From a bacterium (GTDB lineage: Bacteria; CAYTYR01; UBA6262), in contig JAQTPL010000009.1 in NCBI GenBank assembly GCA_028712895.1, positions 1 through 57,843 on the forward strand: a stretch of DNA of 57,843 nt, written 5' to 3'. Position 1 is the first letter of the stretch. Each line of letters starts with the position of its first letter. Under the pieces are notes generated by a model that worked only from the letters and a program-made list of their open reading frames with translations, was not told the origin of the DNA and ran no database searches. Of this stretch, positions 18,109 to 26,379 are shown one piece after another. A program made the translations under genes and the position numbers.

Positions 18109-18960
18109 TTAGCAAAATTCTTCTAATACTTTGACAATTTTAGAAGTATCAATTTTCTGCTTCACTAACGGACCATTCTTGAGCACAGGTATTTGTTCTT
18201 CATATACCAGCCGCGGATTAAGATAGAGCACTCCGAGCGGGATATGGTCGCCCCATTCATTGGCTTTTTCCATGGCGCCGGCTTTATTCTTAGGATCATA
18301 ATCGCCCGGCAGCTTATACGCCCTCTGGCGATACCATTGATAGGTATTTATTTTGTTGAAACTTACGCATGGCTGCAGCACATCGATCAGGCTCAATCCT
18401 TTATGCTGGATACCTTCCTTGATCAAATTTTTTAAATGCTCCGGTTCCCCGACGAAACCCCGGGCCACAAAACTGGCGTTCAAAGCAATGGCCACGGCCA
18501 ATGGATTGAAAGCCGGGACTGGTACGCCATGAGCCTGGATCTTGGTAACTACGCCCTGGTCTGTTGTCGGCGACGCTTGCCCTTTGGTCAAACCATAGAC
18601 CTGGTTATTATGCACGATCAGCGTAATATCCGGATTCCGGCGGAGGGCATGAATGAAATGATTACCGCCTTCTCCATAGGTGCCCCCATCGCCGTCAGTA
18701 ATAATTACATTTAATTCATGGTTAACCAGTTTAGCGGCTATAGCTGGCGGGATCGCCCGGCCATGCAGGCCGTTAAACACATGGCCCCGTGCATAGTGCG
18801 GCAGCTTACTGGCCTGGCCGATACCTGACACCAGCAAGACCTGCTGCGGTTCCAGGTTTAATTCCGCGAGCGCCTTTTGCAGGGCTGTTAAAATGCCGAA
18901 ATTGCCGCAGCCGGGGCACCAGGCTGATTCTTCGCCAGTAAAATCCTTAGCGGTCACCAT
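18109..18960 (-). CDS. korB: 2-oxoacid:ferredoxin oxidoreductase, beta (TPP) subunit
   Basis: Catalytic TPP subunit converting a 2-oxoacid plus CoA to acyl-CoA with ferredoxin reduction. The start at 18960 is chosen because a perfect AAAGGAGGT lies 9 bases upstream; it overlaps korA by 14 bases. WCPGCGN at 14-20 begins the FeS/TPP region, and the TPP motif GDGGTYGEGGNHF with NNQVYGLTKGQ follows. Length (283) fits KorB. With a gamma-alpha fused partner this is the two-subunit KGOR/OFOR type of anaerobes; 2-oxoglutarate is the likeliest substrate, but pyruvate or other acids remain possible. Confidence 0.93.
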   Translation of the reverse strand: MVTAKDFTGEESAWCPGCGNFGILTALQKALAELNLEPQQVLLVSGIGQASKLPHYARGHVFNGLHGRAIPPAIAAKLVNHELNVIITDGDGGTYGEGGNHFIHALRRNPDITLIVHNNQVYGLTKGQASPTTDQGVVTKIQAHGVPVPAFNPLAVAIALNASFVARGFVGEPEHLKNLIKEGIQHKGLSLIDVLQPCVSFNKINTYQWYRQRAYKLPGDYDPKNKAGAMEKANEWGDHIPLGVLYLNPRLVYEEQIPVLKNGPLVKQKIDTSKIVKVLEEFC

Positions 18961-20674
18961 ATGTAATGACCTCCTTTTGGAAGAGATCAACGATCAGCTG
19001 CGGATAAAACGGTTGCCCGTTAAAGCGCAGGATCTTATGCGTCGACAAAATACCAGTCTGTCCGGAGATGATCCGCATAAATTGGGCAGTAGCATTATTC
19101 TCAACAGCTACGATATTATCATACTTCGACAGTTCACGGCTCAGGTATTCAACCGGTAAAGGCCAAAGTTCATTAAAATGCAGCATTGCCACTTTCCTGT
19201 TTTTGGCATTAAGTAGATCCACTGCCTCTTTCATCGCCCCATAAGTGGAACCCCAGCCAATAAGTACTGTTTCAGCAGCATTGTCACCATACTTTATTGG
19301 CAGGGAAATTTCCTCCTGCATATATTTATATTTAACCAGCCGTTTCTTGACTATTTCTTCCCGCCAGTGTAAATCCTCAGTAATATGCCCTTGGCGGTCA
19401 TGTTCATCGCTATCAGCAATGACCAAGTGGCGGCTGGCTCCGGGTATAGTGCGCGGTGAAACTCCTGTCTCGCTGAGGTCATACCTCCGGTATTCCTTCA
19501 GCCCTGCTAATTCCTGTTCATTTAATAAATAACGCTCAATTTTTATTTTATCAGGATCAAATTTCGCTAAAGTCCAGCCTGAATCAGCTAAATGCTGATC
19601 ACTCATAATTATGGAAAGTACTTGGTACTTATCTGCCAGGTTAAAAGCTTTTTGGGTCAGGTAAAACGCGTCTTCCGGAGTACGCGGCGCGAAAATAAAA
19701 CGGGGAAACTCTCCTTGCCCGGCAGAAAGAGCGAACTCCAGGTCCCCCTGTTCAGTCCGTGTCGGCAATCCGGTGCTTGGCCCCGGCCTTTGGCCCAGAA
19801 CCAGGACTGCCGGGGTTTCGATACAGCCGATCAGGCTGACCCCTTCGGTCATCAGGCAGAATCCTCCGCCACTGGTCGCGGTCATAGCCCTGACCCCGGC
19901 AAAAGATGCCCCAGCCACAAAATTAATAGCCGCTATTTCATCTTCTGCCTGTTCTACCACAATACCGAACTCATCCGACTTACCGGCAAGATAATTCAGG
20001 ATCCCGGTCGATGGGGTCATGGGATAACCGCTATAAAATTTCACCCCGCTGGCAATGGCTCCTAAGCCGATCGCTTCGCTCCCGTTAATATACATTTTAC
20101 CTGATGTTTTTCCGGACTGGATAGTAATCCTGCTTTTTAGGTTTTTAGTCAGTTCATAACCAGCTTTAGCGCACTTTAAGTTCGTCTCAACTATTTTAGG
20201 ATCTTTCTTAGCAAAAGCTTCCTGCAACAACCCGGCCAGCAGGCCTAAGTCAAAATTCAACAAGCCACAGCAGGCTCCGACCGCTATAGTATTCGCAAAA
20301 ATAGTATTACCCCCAATAGTAGAAGCGATCTGGTCCCAGGGGATGCTCACCAATCTCTTATCTTCCCTGGAGAGATGAATACTTTCCCCGTCATAGAAAA
20401 CAAACGCTTCTGGTTCCAGGTCAGGCCAATGCAGATCGATCGTTTCCTGGTCCAAGGCTATTAAGAGGTCGATTTTAGGTTTCTGCGCGCTCACCGGACG
20501 ATCGCTGACCCGGATCATAAAAAAATTATGCCCGCCGCGCACCCGTGACATATAATCCTGGCTGGTAAATACTTCATAACCGCCCCGCAAAAAGAGCTTG
20601 CTCAGGGCATCACTGATGGTCTGTAGTCCCTGGCCAGCTTTTCCGCCGATAACAATGTTGTAATCTAAATTCAT
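18947..20674 (-). CDS. korA: 2-oxoacid:ferredoxin oxidoreductase, fused gamma-alpha subunit
   Basis: A 575-residue subunit with the gamma domain first (GGKAGQGLQT at 10-19; about 1-185) and the alpha/pyrimidine domain after (SGYPMTPSTGIL near 217-228, PGPSTGLPTRTEQGDL near 303). No ferredoxin-like delta domain is fused. It forms the complex with KorB immediately downstream. The gene faces the plus-strand AAA ATPase gene across a 167-base divergent spacer packed with inverted word arrays. Confidence 0.93.
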   Translation of the reverse strand: MNLDYNIVIGGKAGQGLQTISDALSKLFLRGGYEVFTSQDYMSRVRGGHNFFMIRVSDRPVSAQKPKIDLLIALDQETIDLHWPDLEPEAFVFYDGESIHLSREDKRLVSIPWDQIASTIGGNTIFANTIAVGACCGLLNFDLGLLAGLLQEAFAKKDPKIVETNLKCAKAGYELTKNLKSRITIQSGKTSGKMYINGSEAIGLGAIASGVKFYSGYPMTPSTGILNYLAGKSDEFGIVVEQAEDEIAAINFVAGASFAGVRAMTATSGGGFCLMTEGVSLIGCIETPAVLVLGQRPGPSTGLPTRTEQGDLEFALSAGQGEFPRFIFAPRTPEDAFYLTQKAFNLADKYQVLSIIMSDQHLADSGWTLAKFDPDKIKIERYLLNEQELAGLKEYRRYDLSETGVSPRTIPGASRHLVIADSDEHDRQGHITEDLHWREEIVKKRLVKYKYMQEEISLPIKYGDNAAETVLIGWGSTYGAMKEAVDLLNAKNRKVAMLHFNELWPLPVEYLSRELSKYDNIVAVENNATAQFMRIISGQTGILSTHKILRFNGQPFYPQLIVDLFQKEVITYGDR

Positions 20675-20689
20675 ATAAAATCCGTTTCT

Positions 20690-20827
20690 GGTCGCTAGTC
20701 GCTAGTTACTAGTCCAAAATACTATTATCCAAAAGAATAGTATTGAATTGGCCTGTTGTTTTATGTAATAATTAAAAAGATGTTAACCATAAAAACTAGC
20801 GACCAGTCACTAGCGACTAGTTACTAA
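20690..20827. repeat. Heptad word arrays, inverted pair (AGTCGCT / ACTAGCG)
   Basis: Left arm: GGTCGCT, AGTCGCT, AGTTACT (20690-20710). Right arm: ACTAGCG, ACCAGTC, ACTAGCG, ACTAGTT, ACTAAT (20795-20827). The arms are imperfect inverted copies. Between them is a perfect inverted repeat, ATACTATT/AATAGTAT (20719-20743). This is the only array located upstream of both flanking genes (korA and the AAA ATPase). Confidence 0.75.
20743..20771 (+). promoter_or_regulatory. Possible promoter of the plus-strand AAA ATPase
   Basis: TTGAAT (20743-20748), 17-base spacer, TAATAA (20766-20771), about 70 bases before the ATG. Boxes are moderate matches. Confidence 0.4.
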
Positions 20828-20841
20828 TCTGAGGTATAATC

Positions 20842-21939
20842 ATGATCAAACCTAATCCTTTTACGCCGCAGTCTGGCTGGGAACCAAAAATATTCGGGGG
20901 ACGCGAAGACCAGGTACAGCATTTCCTGAAAACCATGGAAGAAGCAGCAACCAGCCGTTCTAACCATATGGTTATTATCGGTCAATGGGGCATCGGCAAG
21001 ACTAGCTTGCTTAAGCAATTTAAAAAAATTACCCAGGAACAGGGCTATTTAGCCAGCTTTTGCCCGATCAGCCAAATTAAAGAACGATCCTCTTCTACCG
21101 CCGCAGTCAACCTCATCATGCAGGAAATACACAACGGCTTCCCTAAAGCAGTTAAAGAAACAAAATCCGCCAAACAAAAATTACAGCCCCAGGTCCTGTT
21201 TACCCAATTTTTGCTGGAACTATGGCCGCAATTGGATACCAGGCTCGCTGTCGTACTGCTGGATGACGTACAAAACCTGGCCAGTGTTTCTGTAGTCATT
21301 GACCTGCTCCGCGCAGTCCTGAGCAAAGAGGAAGTAATTACTCAGACCAGGTATTTATTTGTGCTAGCTTCTACGACCGACGGTTGGGAGAGTTTTATTA
21401 ATAAACATGACCCGGTCGGACGCTTTTTCCGCCGCCGCGAAATGATCGGCAATTTAACTCCTGAGGAAACACATGCAGTGATCATCAGCACGCTGCAAGA
21501 CACCGGCGTGTCCTTTGACCAGGCTATTATCAAAGAAATATACCATTACACCCAGGGGCATCCCTATGAATTGCAATTGTTGGCCAGTCACCTTTTCGCT
21601 GCCCAGCTACAAGGAAAGGTAACCATGAATGAATGGCTACCAGCCTTTAAAACCACGTTACGGGAACTGGGCAAAGATTATTTTCAGAGCTTGTTCGAAC
21701 GAGCAAGTGACAGGGAAAAAGAAGTATTATTAGTACTGGCGGAGGCTAAAGCAGCATTGCCGCAAAGTGAGATTAGAAGGATAATGATCGTGGAAAAGCA
21801 TGCTAAAAACTTCCCTGTAGCCAATATAAAAAACTTCCTGTACCGCTTACATGACAAAGGACTGGTTAAACGCCAGGATAACGGAAACTTCCAGATACTT
21901 GATCCCATCTTCGGAGAATACGTTAAGAGCAATATCTAA
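20842..21939 (+). CDS. AAA/ORC-like ATPase with C-terminal winged helix
   Basis: The only convincing plus-strand gene. The 365-residue product starts with FGGREDQV, typical of Orc1/Cdc6-like and archaeal-type AAA ATPases that act as switches. Walker A GQWGIGKTS at 47-55, Walker B VVLLDD at 137-142; the C-terminal 100 residues look like a winged-helix domain (KEVLLVLAEA...IKNFLYRLHDKGLVKR). GAGGT lies 8 bases before the ATG. Role unknown: DNA-binding ATPase, STAND-like regulator or mobile-element protein are possible. Its last codons (AATATCTAA) belong to a word array, and another array pair lies in front of it. Confidence 0.87.
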   Translation: MIKPNPFTPQSGWEPKIFGGREDQVQHFLKTMEEAATSRSNHMVIIGQWGIGKTSLLKQFKKITQEQGYLASFCPISQIKERSSSTAAVNLIMQEIHNGFPKAVKETKSAKQKLQPQVLFTQFLLELWPQLDTRLAVVLLDDVQNLASVSVVIDLLRAVLSKEEVITQTRYLFVLASTTDGWESFINKHDPVGRFFRRREMIGNLTPEETHAVIISTLQDTGVSFDQAIIKEIYHYTQGHPYELQLLASHLFAAQLQGKVTMNEWLPAFKTTLRELGKDYFQSLFERASDREKEVLLVLAEAKAALPQSEIRRIMIVEKHAKNFPVANIKNFLYRLHDKGLVKRQDNGNFQILDPIFGEYVKSNI

Positions 21940-22047
21940 ACTCTAATATCTAAATACTAAACAATATCAAATGTCTAAACGTTTGGAAATTGGACCTTAG
22001 TGCTTTGGATTTGTTTAGAATTTAGTGCTTCGTATTTCGAATTTATC
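21932..22047. repeat. Heptad word arrays spanning from stop codon to stop codon
   Basis: ATATCTA, AACTCTA, ATATCTA, AATACTA begins at 21932 and supplies the stop codon of the AAA ATPase (21937-21939). Inverted words (GTTTAGA, TTTAGTG) follow near 22012-22030 and the element ends at the GalT-like stop codon (22048). The convergent gap is fully occupied, and the arms could form a bidirectional terminator. The word is the same as at 2098-2228. Confidence 0.75.
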
Positions 22048-23376
22048 CTAACGTACTGCTGGATTATATTTTAAGCTATTCGGCAGACAAGGACATTCAA
22101 AAGCAATATTGAATTTGGCGATCTTGCCCTGGTTTTTCAGTTCGAAGAGCCGGGGTACCATTTTGTCCCGCAGGTTAACCGGGTCAATAGTATTGATATA
22201 AATTTTTGTTCCACCTTCAAACCCAGCCGGCGTATTTACCCGCCACTTGATCAGGATATGCCAGGGCATGGCAAAATCAGCATCCAGCGGCTTATAATAC
22301 CATTCTTCATTGCAGGGGATGCGCGAACCCATAGCCGCATGGCAGCCATGGACAATATCGCTGAAACCTTTTATTTCCTCATCACTTAATTCCCAGATAT
22401 TAGAATACGGGCTCTTGGAATACACGGCAATAGTAGGATACCGATGCCCGAAATCGGCAAACGCCACGGCATAATCATTCTCCGCAAAAACCAGGTTCTG
22501 GTAGCCGGCATAATTCGCAGCCAGCTCATTGTAAATATTGGGATTGCCCCGCACCAATTCACTTTCTTCTTCAATAGAGGTGCCCCATTCATCGATCGCC
22601 ACCAGCTGTTTATGCAAATGGTCAAAACTGGCGCCGGCGCTGGAGAGCCAGTTCTGGAATACGCTGATATACCGCACGTAGCGGTTGGTCTGGTGGATAG
22701 CCTTGATCGCTTCAATGGTAAATTTAATGTACCAGAAATGCTCTTCCGGAGTAAGCTCCCCGGAGGAACAAAGCTGAGAATCAAATTCAGCAGTATCAGA
22801 ATAATGTTTGTTAGCCACGACCAGTTCGTGACAGCCGCCAAAAAAAGCGTCAGCCATGTCCAATTTGGTTTCCCGGCTGATCTTCTGCGGATCCTTGCCC
22901 AGCAGAGTTATCTTCATATCGATTATTTTGAAAACATGGTCCTGGCCAGCCTGGGTGGACATATAGTTGTTTTTCCAGTTGACCAGGTCTTGCGGCAGGA
23001 AAAAAGAATAGTTCTTGACCCAATAATCATAAGAAACTATTTCAAATAAATTAGGGATACGGCGCAATAAAGGGATGGTAGCGCTCAAATCCTGGGCAGC
23101 CACATTATACAAAATCTTATATTTATCGCCTTCTTTGACCAGCCGTGATTTTTCCGGCGGGGTATTCAAGTAATTAGAGGCACAGAAATTGCAGTAATTT
23201 TCCGGATCGTGCCGTTCTATTTTCTTCGCATTTTTAGGTATCTCATTGGTAATGGGTTTGCCACCCCTGCCAGGCACGGTCCATACCTCAGTACCGGTAA
23301 AGGGATTTAATTGTTTAATGGTACCATCAGGCATCTTATCGATATACTTTCCGGTGATCGGCCGGTTATTGGCCAT
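22048..23376 (-). CDS. GalT-like HIT-superfamily nucleotidyltransferase (DUF4931 type)
   Basis: A 442-residue relative of galactose-1-phosphate uridylyltransferase. Possible zinc site CNFCASN near 58-64; HIT-like motifs DHLHKQ near 244 and MPWHILIKWR near 370. The canonical GalT HPHxQ is replaced, so substrate may differ (a sugar-1-phosphate nucleotidyl transfer or nucleotide hydrolysis). The ATG at 23374-23376 with GAGGAG 5 bases upstream is preferred to a GTG two codons earlier. It has its own promoter. Confidence 0.78.
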   Translation of the reverse strand: MANNRPITGKYIDKMPDGTIKQLNPFTGTEVWTVPGRGGKPITNEIPKNAKKIERHDPENYCNFCASNYLNTPPEKSRLVKEGDKYKILYNVAAQDLSATIPLLRRIPNLFEIVSYDYWVKNYSFFLPQDLVNWKNNYMSTQAGQDHVFKIIDMKITLLGKDPQKISRETKLDMADAFFGGCHELVVANKHYSDTAEFDSQLCSSGELTPEEHFWYIKFTIEAIKAIHQTNRYVRYISVFQNWLSSAGASFDHLHKQLVAIDEWGTSIEEESELVRGNPNIYNELAANYAGYQNLVFAENDYAVAFADFGHRYPTIAVYSKSPYSNIWELSDEEIKGFSDIVHGCHAAMGSRIPCNEEWYYKPLDADFAMPWHILIKWRVNTPAGFEGGTKIYINTIDPVNLRDKMVPRLFELKNQGKIAKFNIAFECPCLPNSLKYNPAVR

Positions 23377-23409
23377 ACACACTCCTCTGGCTTGTAAGAT
23401 GGGATATTT

Positions 23410-23508
23410 ACCCCGCTCTTCTTCCTGAAGAACGAGTCTTCCTGTAAAATTCCTGGCCTCTACCCTGTCTCTCTGCTATCCCTGATAGACTACTAAGAAG
23501 GGCGGGGT
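23410..23508 (-). promoter_or_regulatory. Inverted repeat in the leader of the GalT-like gene
   Basis: ACCCCGC (23410-23416) and GCGGGGT (23502-23508) are perfect complements flanked by TCTTC/GAAG-rich partners, so most of the 140-base leader could fold into one stem. No known riboswitch consensus was recognised. Confidence 0.35.
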
Positions 23509-23518
23509 GAACAGCTTT

Positions 23519-23547
23519 ATTCTACTCAAAAGGGGCTTATATTTCAA
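23519..23547 (-). promoter_or_regulatory. Promoter of the GalT-like gene
   Basis: Minus strand TTGAAA (23547-23542), 17-base spacer, TAGAAT (23524-23519). Confidence 0.6.
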
Positions 23548-23558
23548 CAAAAAGTTGT

Positions 23559-24104
23559 TTATTTTTTCTTTTCTACGGAAGTGATAACAAATTTGAAAAT
23601 AAACTCTTTTTTAGCGCCTTTGATCTCCATTGGGAAATACAAACCGAATTCCTGGCCCAGATAGGTTTTAGCGTCGTTAGGGAACAAAGGACCAACGTCC
23701 CAGCCATAATAGGCTATATCATTGGCCCGGAAAAAAATGTTTTGCGCTGGTATTATGGTTTCGGAAATTGATAATCCGGGAGGCACTACTACCGGAGCTT
23801 GCGGGGCAAAACGGTCAGTGAAACGGATATTGCTGGAAACGATCCGCAAACTCACACCGCCGGGAGAAATATATGACATTTCATCATAATTTAACTTAAT
23901 CCCGTTCTGGGTTTTGTTTTTTAAGTCAAAATTGATGCTTTTGTCATTCACCATGAAATTAACATCAATATCCTCATCGCTGTAAGCAGCTGTCTCGGCA
24001 GGAACCGGAGACTGCATTTTAATGCCCCAATCAACGACGCTTACCGCACAACCCGTTAGTAGGACCAAGGAAAGTATCATATACACACAGATTCTTTTAG
24101 TCAT
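23559..24104 (-). CDS. Hypothetical lipoprotein
   Basis: A 181-residue protein with signal peptide and lipobox LTGC (Cys19). The rest is predicted mainly beta strand with no family I recognise; the content (VNFMVNDKSINFDLKN...) resembles an immunoglobulin-like or LEA-type beta fold. ATG preceded by GGATGG. It stands alone between arrays and the GalT-like promoter. Confidence 0.75.
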   Translation of the reverse strand: MTKRICVYMILSLVLLTGCAVSVVDWGIKMQSPVPAETAAYSDEDIDVNFMVNDKSINFDLKNKTQNGIKLNYDEMSYISPGGVSLRIVSSNIRFTDRFAPQAPVVVPPGLSISETIIPAQNIFFRANDIAYYGWDVGPLFPNDAKTYLGQEFGLYFPMEIKGAKKEFIFKFVITSVEKKK

Positions 24105-24116
24105 GTTTCCATCCTT

Positions 24117-24202
24117 ATCAAGCTAAGCAACTTAGCTCATAGTTCTTAGCTCGTAGGATTTTTTATGTGTTTGCTACGAGCCACGAGCTTTGAGCTTGAT
24201 TG
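24117..24202. repeat. Heptad word arrays, inverted pair (TAGCTCA / CTACGAG)
   Basis: Left arm TAGCTCA, TAGTTCT, TAGCTCG, TAG (24133-24156); right arm with CTACGAG, CCACGAG, CTTTGAG, CTTGAT (about 24174-24200). The right edge lies about 6 bases from the larA-like stop codon (24208). The words match those at 45093-45168. Confidence 0.72.
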
Positions 24203-24207
24203 CTGTT

Positions 24208-25593
24208 TTATTTTCCCAGCACACATAATTTATTCGCTTCATCCACGCAGCGTATTTTACCGTCGTTCCGGGCGGCCCGTTCCTCAATCCACTTCTGCGG
24301 GTTATGCTCTGGAATAAAGCCCCCCTTACGTACTACTTCATCTGGTAGTTGGGAATAAAGGTATATTTTTATCCCGGAATCCTTAAATAGTTTGATGACC
24401 CGGTCGGTTTTCCACATAAATAACTTAAAATTCTGGTCAACGAAACTAATCCACTGTTCCAGGGGTTTATCCAGGTATTCCACCAGGGTATTCCAGAACA
24501 ATTCCATTGACTCTGGGTCAGGACAGATACCGCGGATATTTTCCGGTACTTCGGGCCGGCCGTTACAGGGGGCTAATACCAAAGCCTCGCCACCCGGCAG
24601 TAAAGCTCCTTTAATGACCATATCAAAACCATTTTGCACATAATAGATGGTTTCGCTGGCTGGTGGACCACCGGGCGACTGCACCAGGTATTTTGTTTTT
24701 TCCACTTCAAATCCCAGGTATTTATCTACCGCAGCAGTAACATCCCGGCAGACCTGGTCCGGGTCGCCGCAATCGATCCAGAATATCTTGTCTTTCTGGC
24801 TGACCATATCCAACCCAAAGATAATAATTTCTGCTTCTTTGACCGTGCCTGTGGCCTGGTCATAGATGAATCTTTCGCTCATTTTGCGGCACTGTTTGCC
24901 ATCCTGGGAAAACGGATTATTTTGGCGATAAGGGTCCCGATGCCAGGCATTCTTGCCGGCGACTGAGTCATGATGATGCAAAGCCAGTTTATGGTTAGCC
25001 TGGATAGAAGCATGGGCAGCTAATCCGGGGACAATATGCTTGTCAATGCAGGAATAACCGTTCATGTAATGATATTTGGCCTCATGGCCATGTACCCTGA
25101 CCGGGCAGGAGAGCCACATTTTATGGACATAAACCGGCGTATGATAGGTTGTTTGTCCCAGGTTGATATAATCATCCTGGTGTTCACATTGATTAGGAAA
25201 TACCTGGTAGGAAAGTTTAAGTTCCTGAGCATACTGATGGATCCAGGCGATAATATTTTTAGCATATATTTCAGGGTGATGGGAACCGGTAGCGACAAAG
25301 ACAAATACTTCCGCGGGCGAACCTGAGGCAATTTCTGCTAACAGGCAGGAAATTATCTGCTCTTGTAACCCGACTCGCAATTCATCAGATACGACCAGTC
25401 CTACTCTTTGGCCTTTGACCACATCACGCAACGCGGGACGGTTCTTAGGGGTTAAAAAACTCTGGCGGATGATCTCGCACGGGCTGCCTGGGATAGCCTG
25501 GCTCACTTTAGCTTGGATCAATGGGCCGGCTAAAAATTGATTATCCACATTCAGGGTAATTTTATCTCTACCGTAGGTTAGTTCTATTTTCAC
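24208..25593 (-). CDS. LarA-family (nickel-pincer racemase) protein, atypical
   Basis: A 461-residue LarA/DUF2088 protein. Lactate racemase uses a nickel-pincer nucleotide cofactor. Family features: N-terminal YGRDKITL, TGSHHP at 102-107 (GTHRP in canonical LarA), a His-rich central block HGHEAKYHYMNGYS and the C-terminal PGGPP region. The changes at the cofactor/catalytic motif suggest a different 2-hydroxyacid or sugar-acid substrate. No larB, larC or larE is in the window. Start is GTG after GGAAGGGCAGG. It lies 94 bases after gdpD. Confidence 0.82.
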   Translation of the reverse strand: MKIELTYGRDKITLNVDNQFLAGPLIQAKVSQAIPGSPCEIIRQSFLTPKNRPALRDVVKGQRVGLVVSDELRVGLQEQIISCLLAEIASGSPAEVFVFVATGSHHPEIYAKNIIAWIHQYAQELKLSYQVFPNQCEHQDDYINLGQTTYHTPVYVHKMWLSCPVRVHGHEAKYHYMNGYSCIDKHIVPGLAAHASIQANHKLALHHHDSVAGKNAWHRDPYRQNNPFSQDGKQCRKMSERFIYDQATGTVKEAEIIIFGLDMVSQKDKIFWIDCGDPDQVCRDVTAAVDKYLGFEVEKTKYLVQSPGGPPASETIYYVQNGFDMVIKGALLPGGEALVLAPCNGRPEVPENIRGICPDPESMELFWNTLVEYLDKPLEQWISFVDQNFKLFMWKTDRVIKLFKDSGIKIYLYSQLPDEVVRKGGFIPEHNPQKWIEERAARNDGKIRCVDEANKLCVLGK

Positions 25594-25687
25594 CCTGCCC
25601 TTCCTTTCCGGCTCAAGCCAAAGCTAATTTTCTCACAATAATATACTTTTATTCTCGAATATAAATATTTCAGTGGAAGAGCGGGGT

Positions 25688-26377
25688 TCACGGCCTCACC
25701 TCGTCAGGAAAATTAGAGATCACTCCGAAAACGCCTAAATGTCGGCAAAGAGTAGCTTGTTTTTTGGAATTTACAGTCCACACATACATATTTAGCCCGG
25801 CTATCCTTGCGAGCTCAACCTTCCTGCTGCTTACTTCATTGAGCGGAGTAGAAATGGCACAAGCCTTTACCAGTTTGGCCATTTTGAGCACCCGCAGAAA
25901 TGGTTTATGCTTATGCAATACTGCAATATTTATGTTCCGACTCTGGCACCGCAAATAGACCAGGGCTGGCCAGTTAAATGAACAAAAGACCGGTGCATAT
26001 TTTAGTTTAAACTGTTTTAATAATTTTACCAACGCATCAACCAGGGGCTGATAATTCCTGGCGCTATGATATTTCAGCTCGATCATTAATTGCGGACCGA
26101 GATAATACGCTTTTAACAGCTCGGCCAGGGTCGGGATATGCTCACCTTGCCCGGCATCATACTGTTTTAGTTCCTGCAGGGCATACTGGGCCAGCCGGCC
26201 AAGCCCATTCGTGGTTCGTTCCAGGAACTGGTCATGAAATACTACAATCTTTCCATCTTTGGTCAGTTGGACATCCAGCTCAAAACCGTCTACTCCAAGC
26301 TCATGAGCTTTATCAAACGCCAGTATGGTGTTCTCCGGATACTGGCCAGAAAATCCGCGATGGGCAAAAACTTTCAT
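25688..26377 (-). CDS. Glycerophosphodiester phosphodiesterase
   Basis: Cytoplasmic GDPD of the UgpQ type, hydrolysing glycerophosphodiesters to glycerol-3-phosphate and an alcohol. Catalytic HRGFSGQYPENT at 5-16 and FELDVQLTKDGKIVVFHD near 37-54 are complete. 229 residues, no signal peptide. It starts 2 bases after the glmS stop codon, so it is the tail of the glmS transcript. Confidence 0.92.
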   Translation of the reverse strand: MKVFAHRGFSGQYPENTILAFDKAHELGVDGFELDVQLTKDGKIVVFHDQFLERTTNGLGRLAQYALQELKQYDAGQGEHIPTLAELLKAYYLGPQLMIELKYHSARNYQPLVDALVKLLKQFKLKYAPVFCSFNWPALVYLRCQSRNINIAVLHKHKPFLRVLKMAKLVKACAISTPLNEVSSRKVELARIAGLNMYVWTVNSKKQATLCRHLGVFGVISNFPDEVRP

Positions 26378-26379
26378 AC

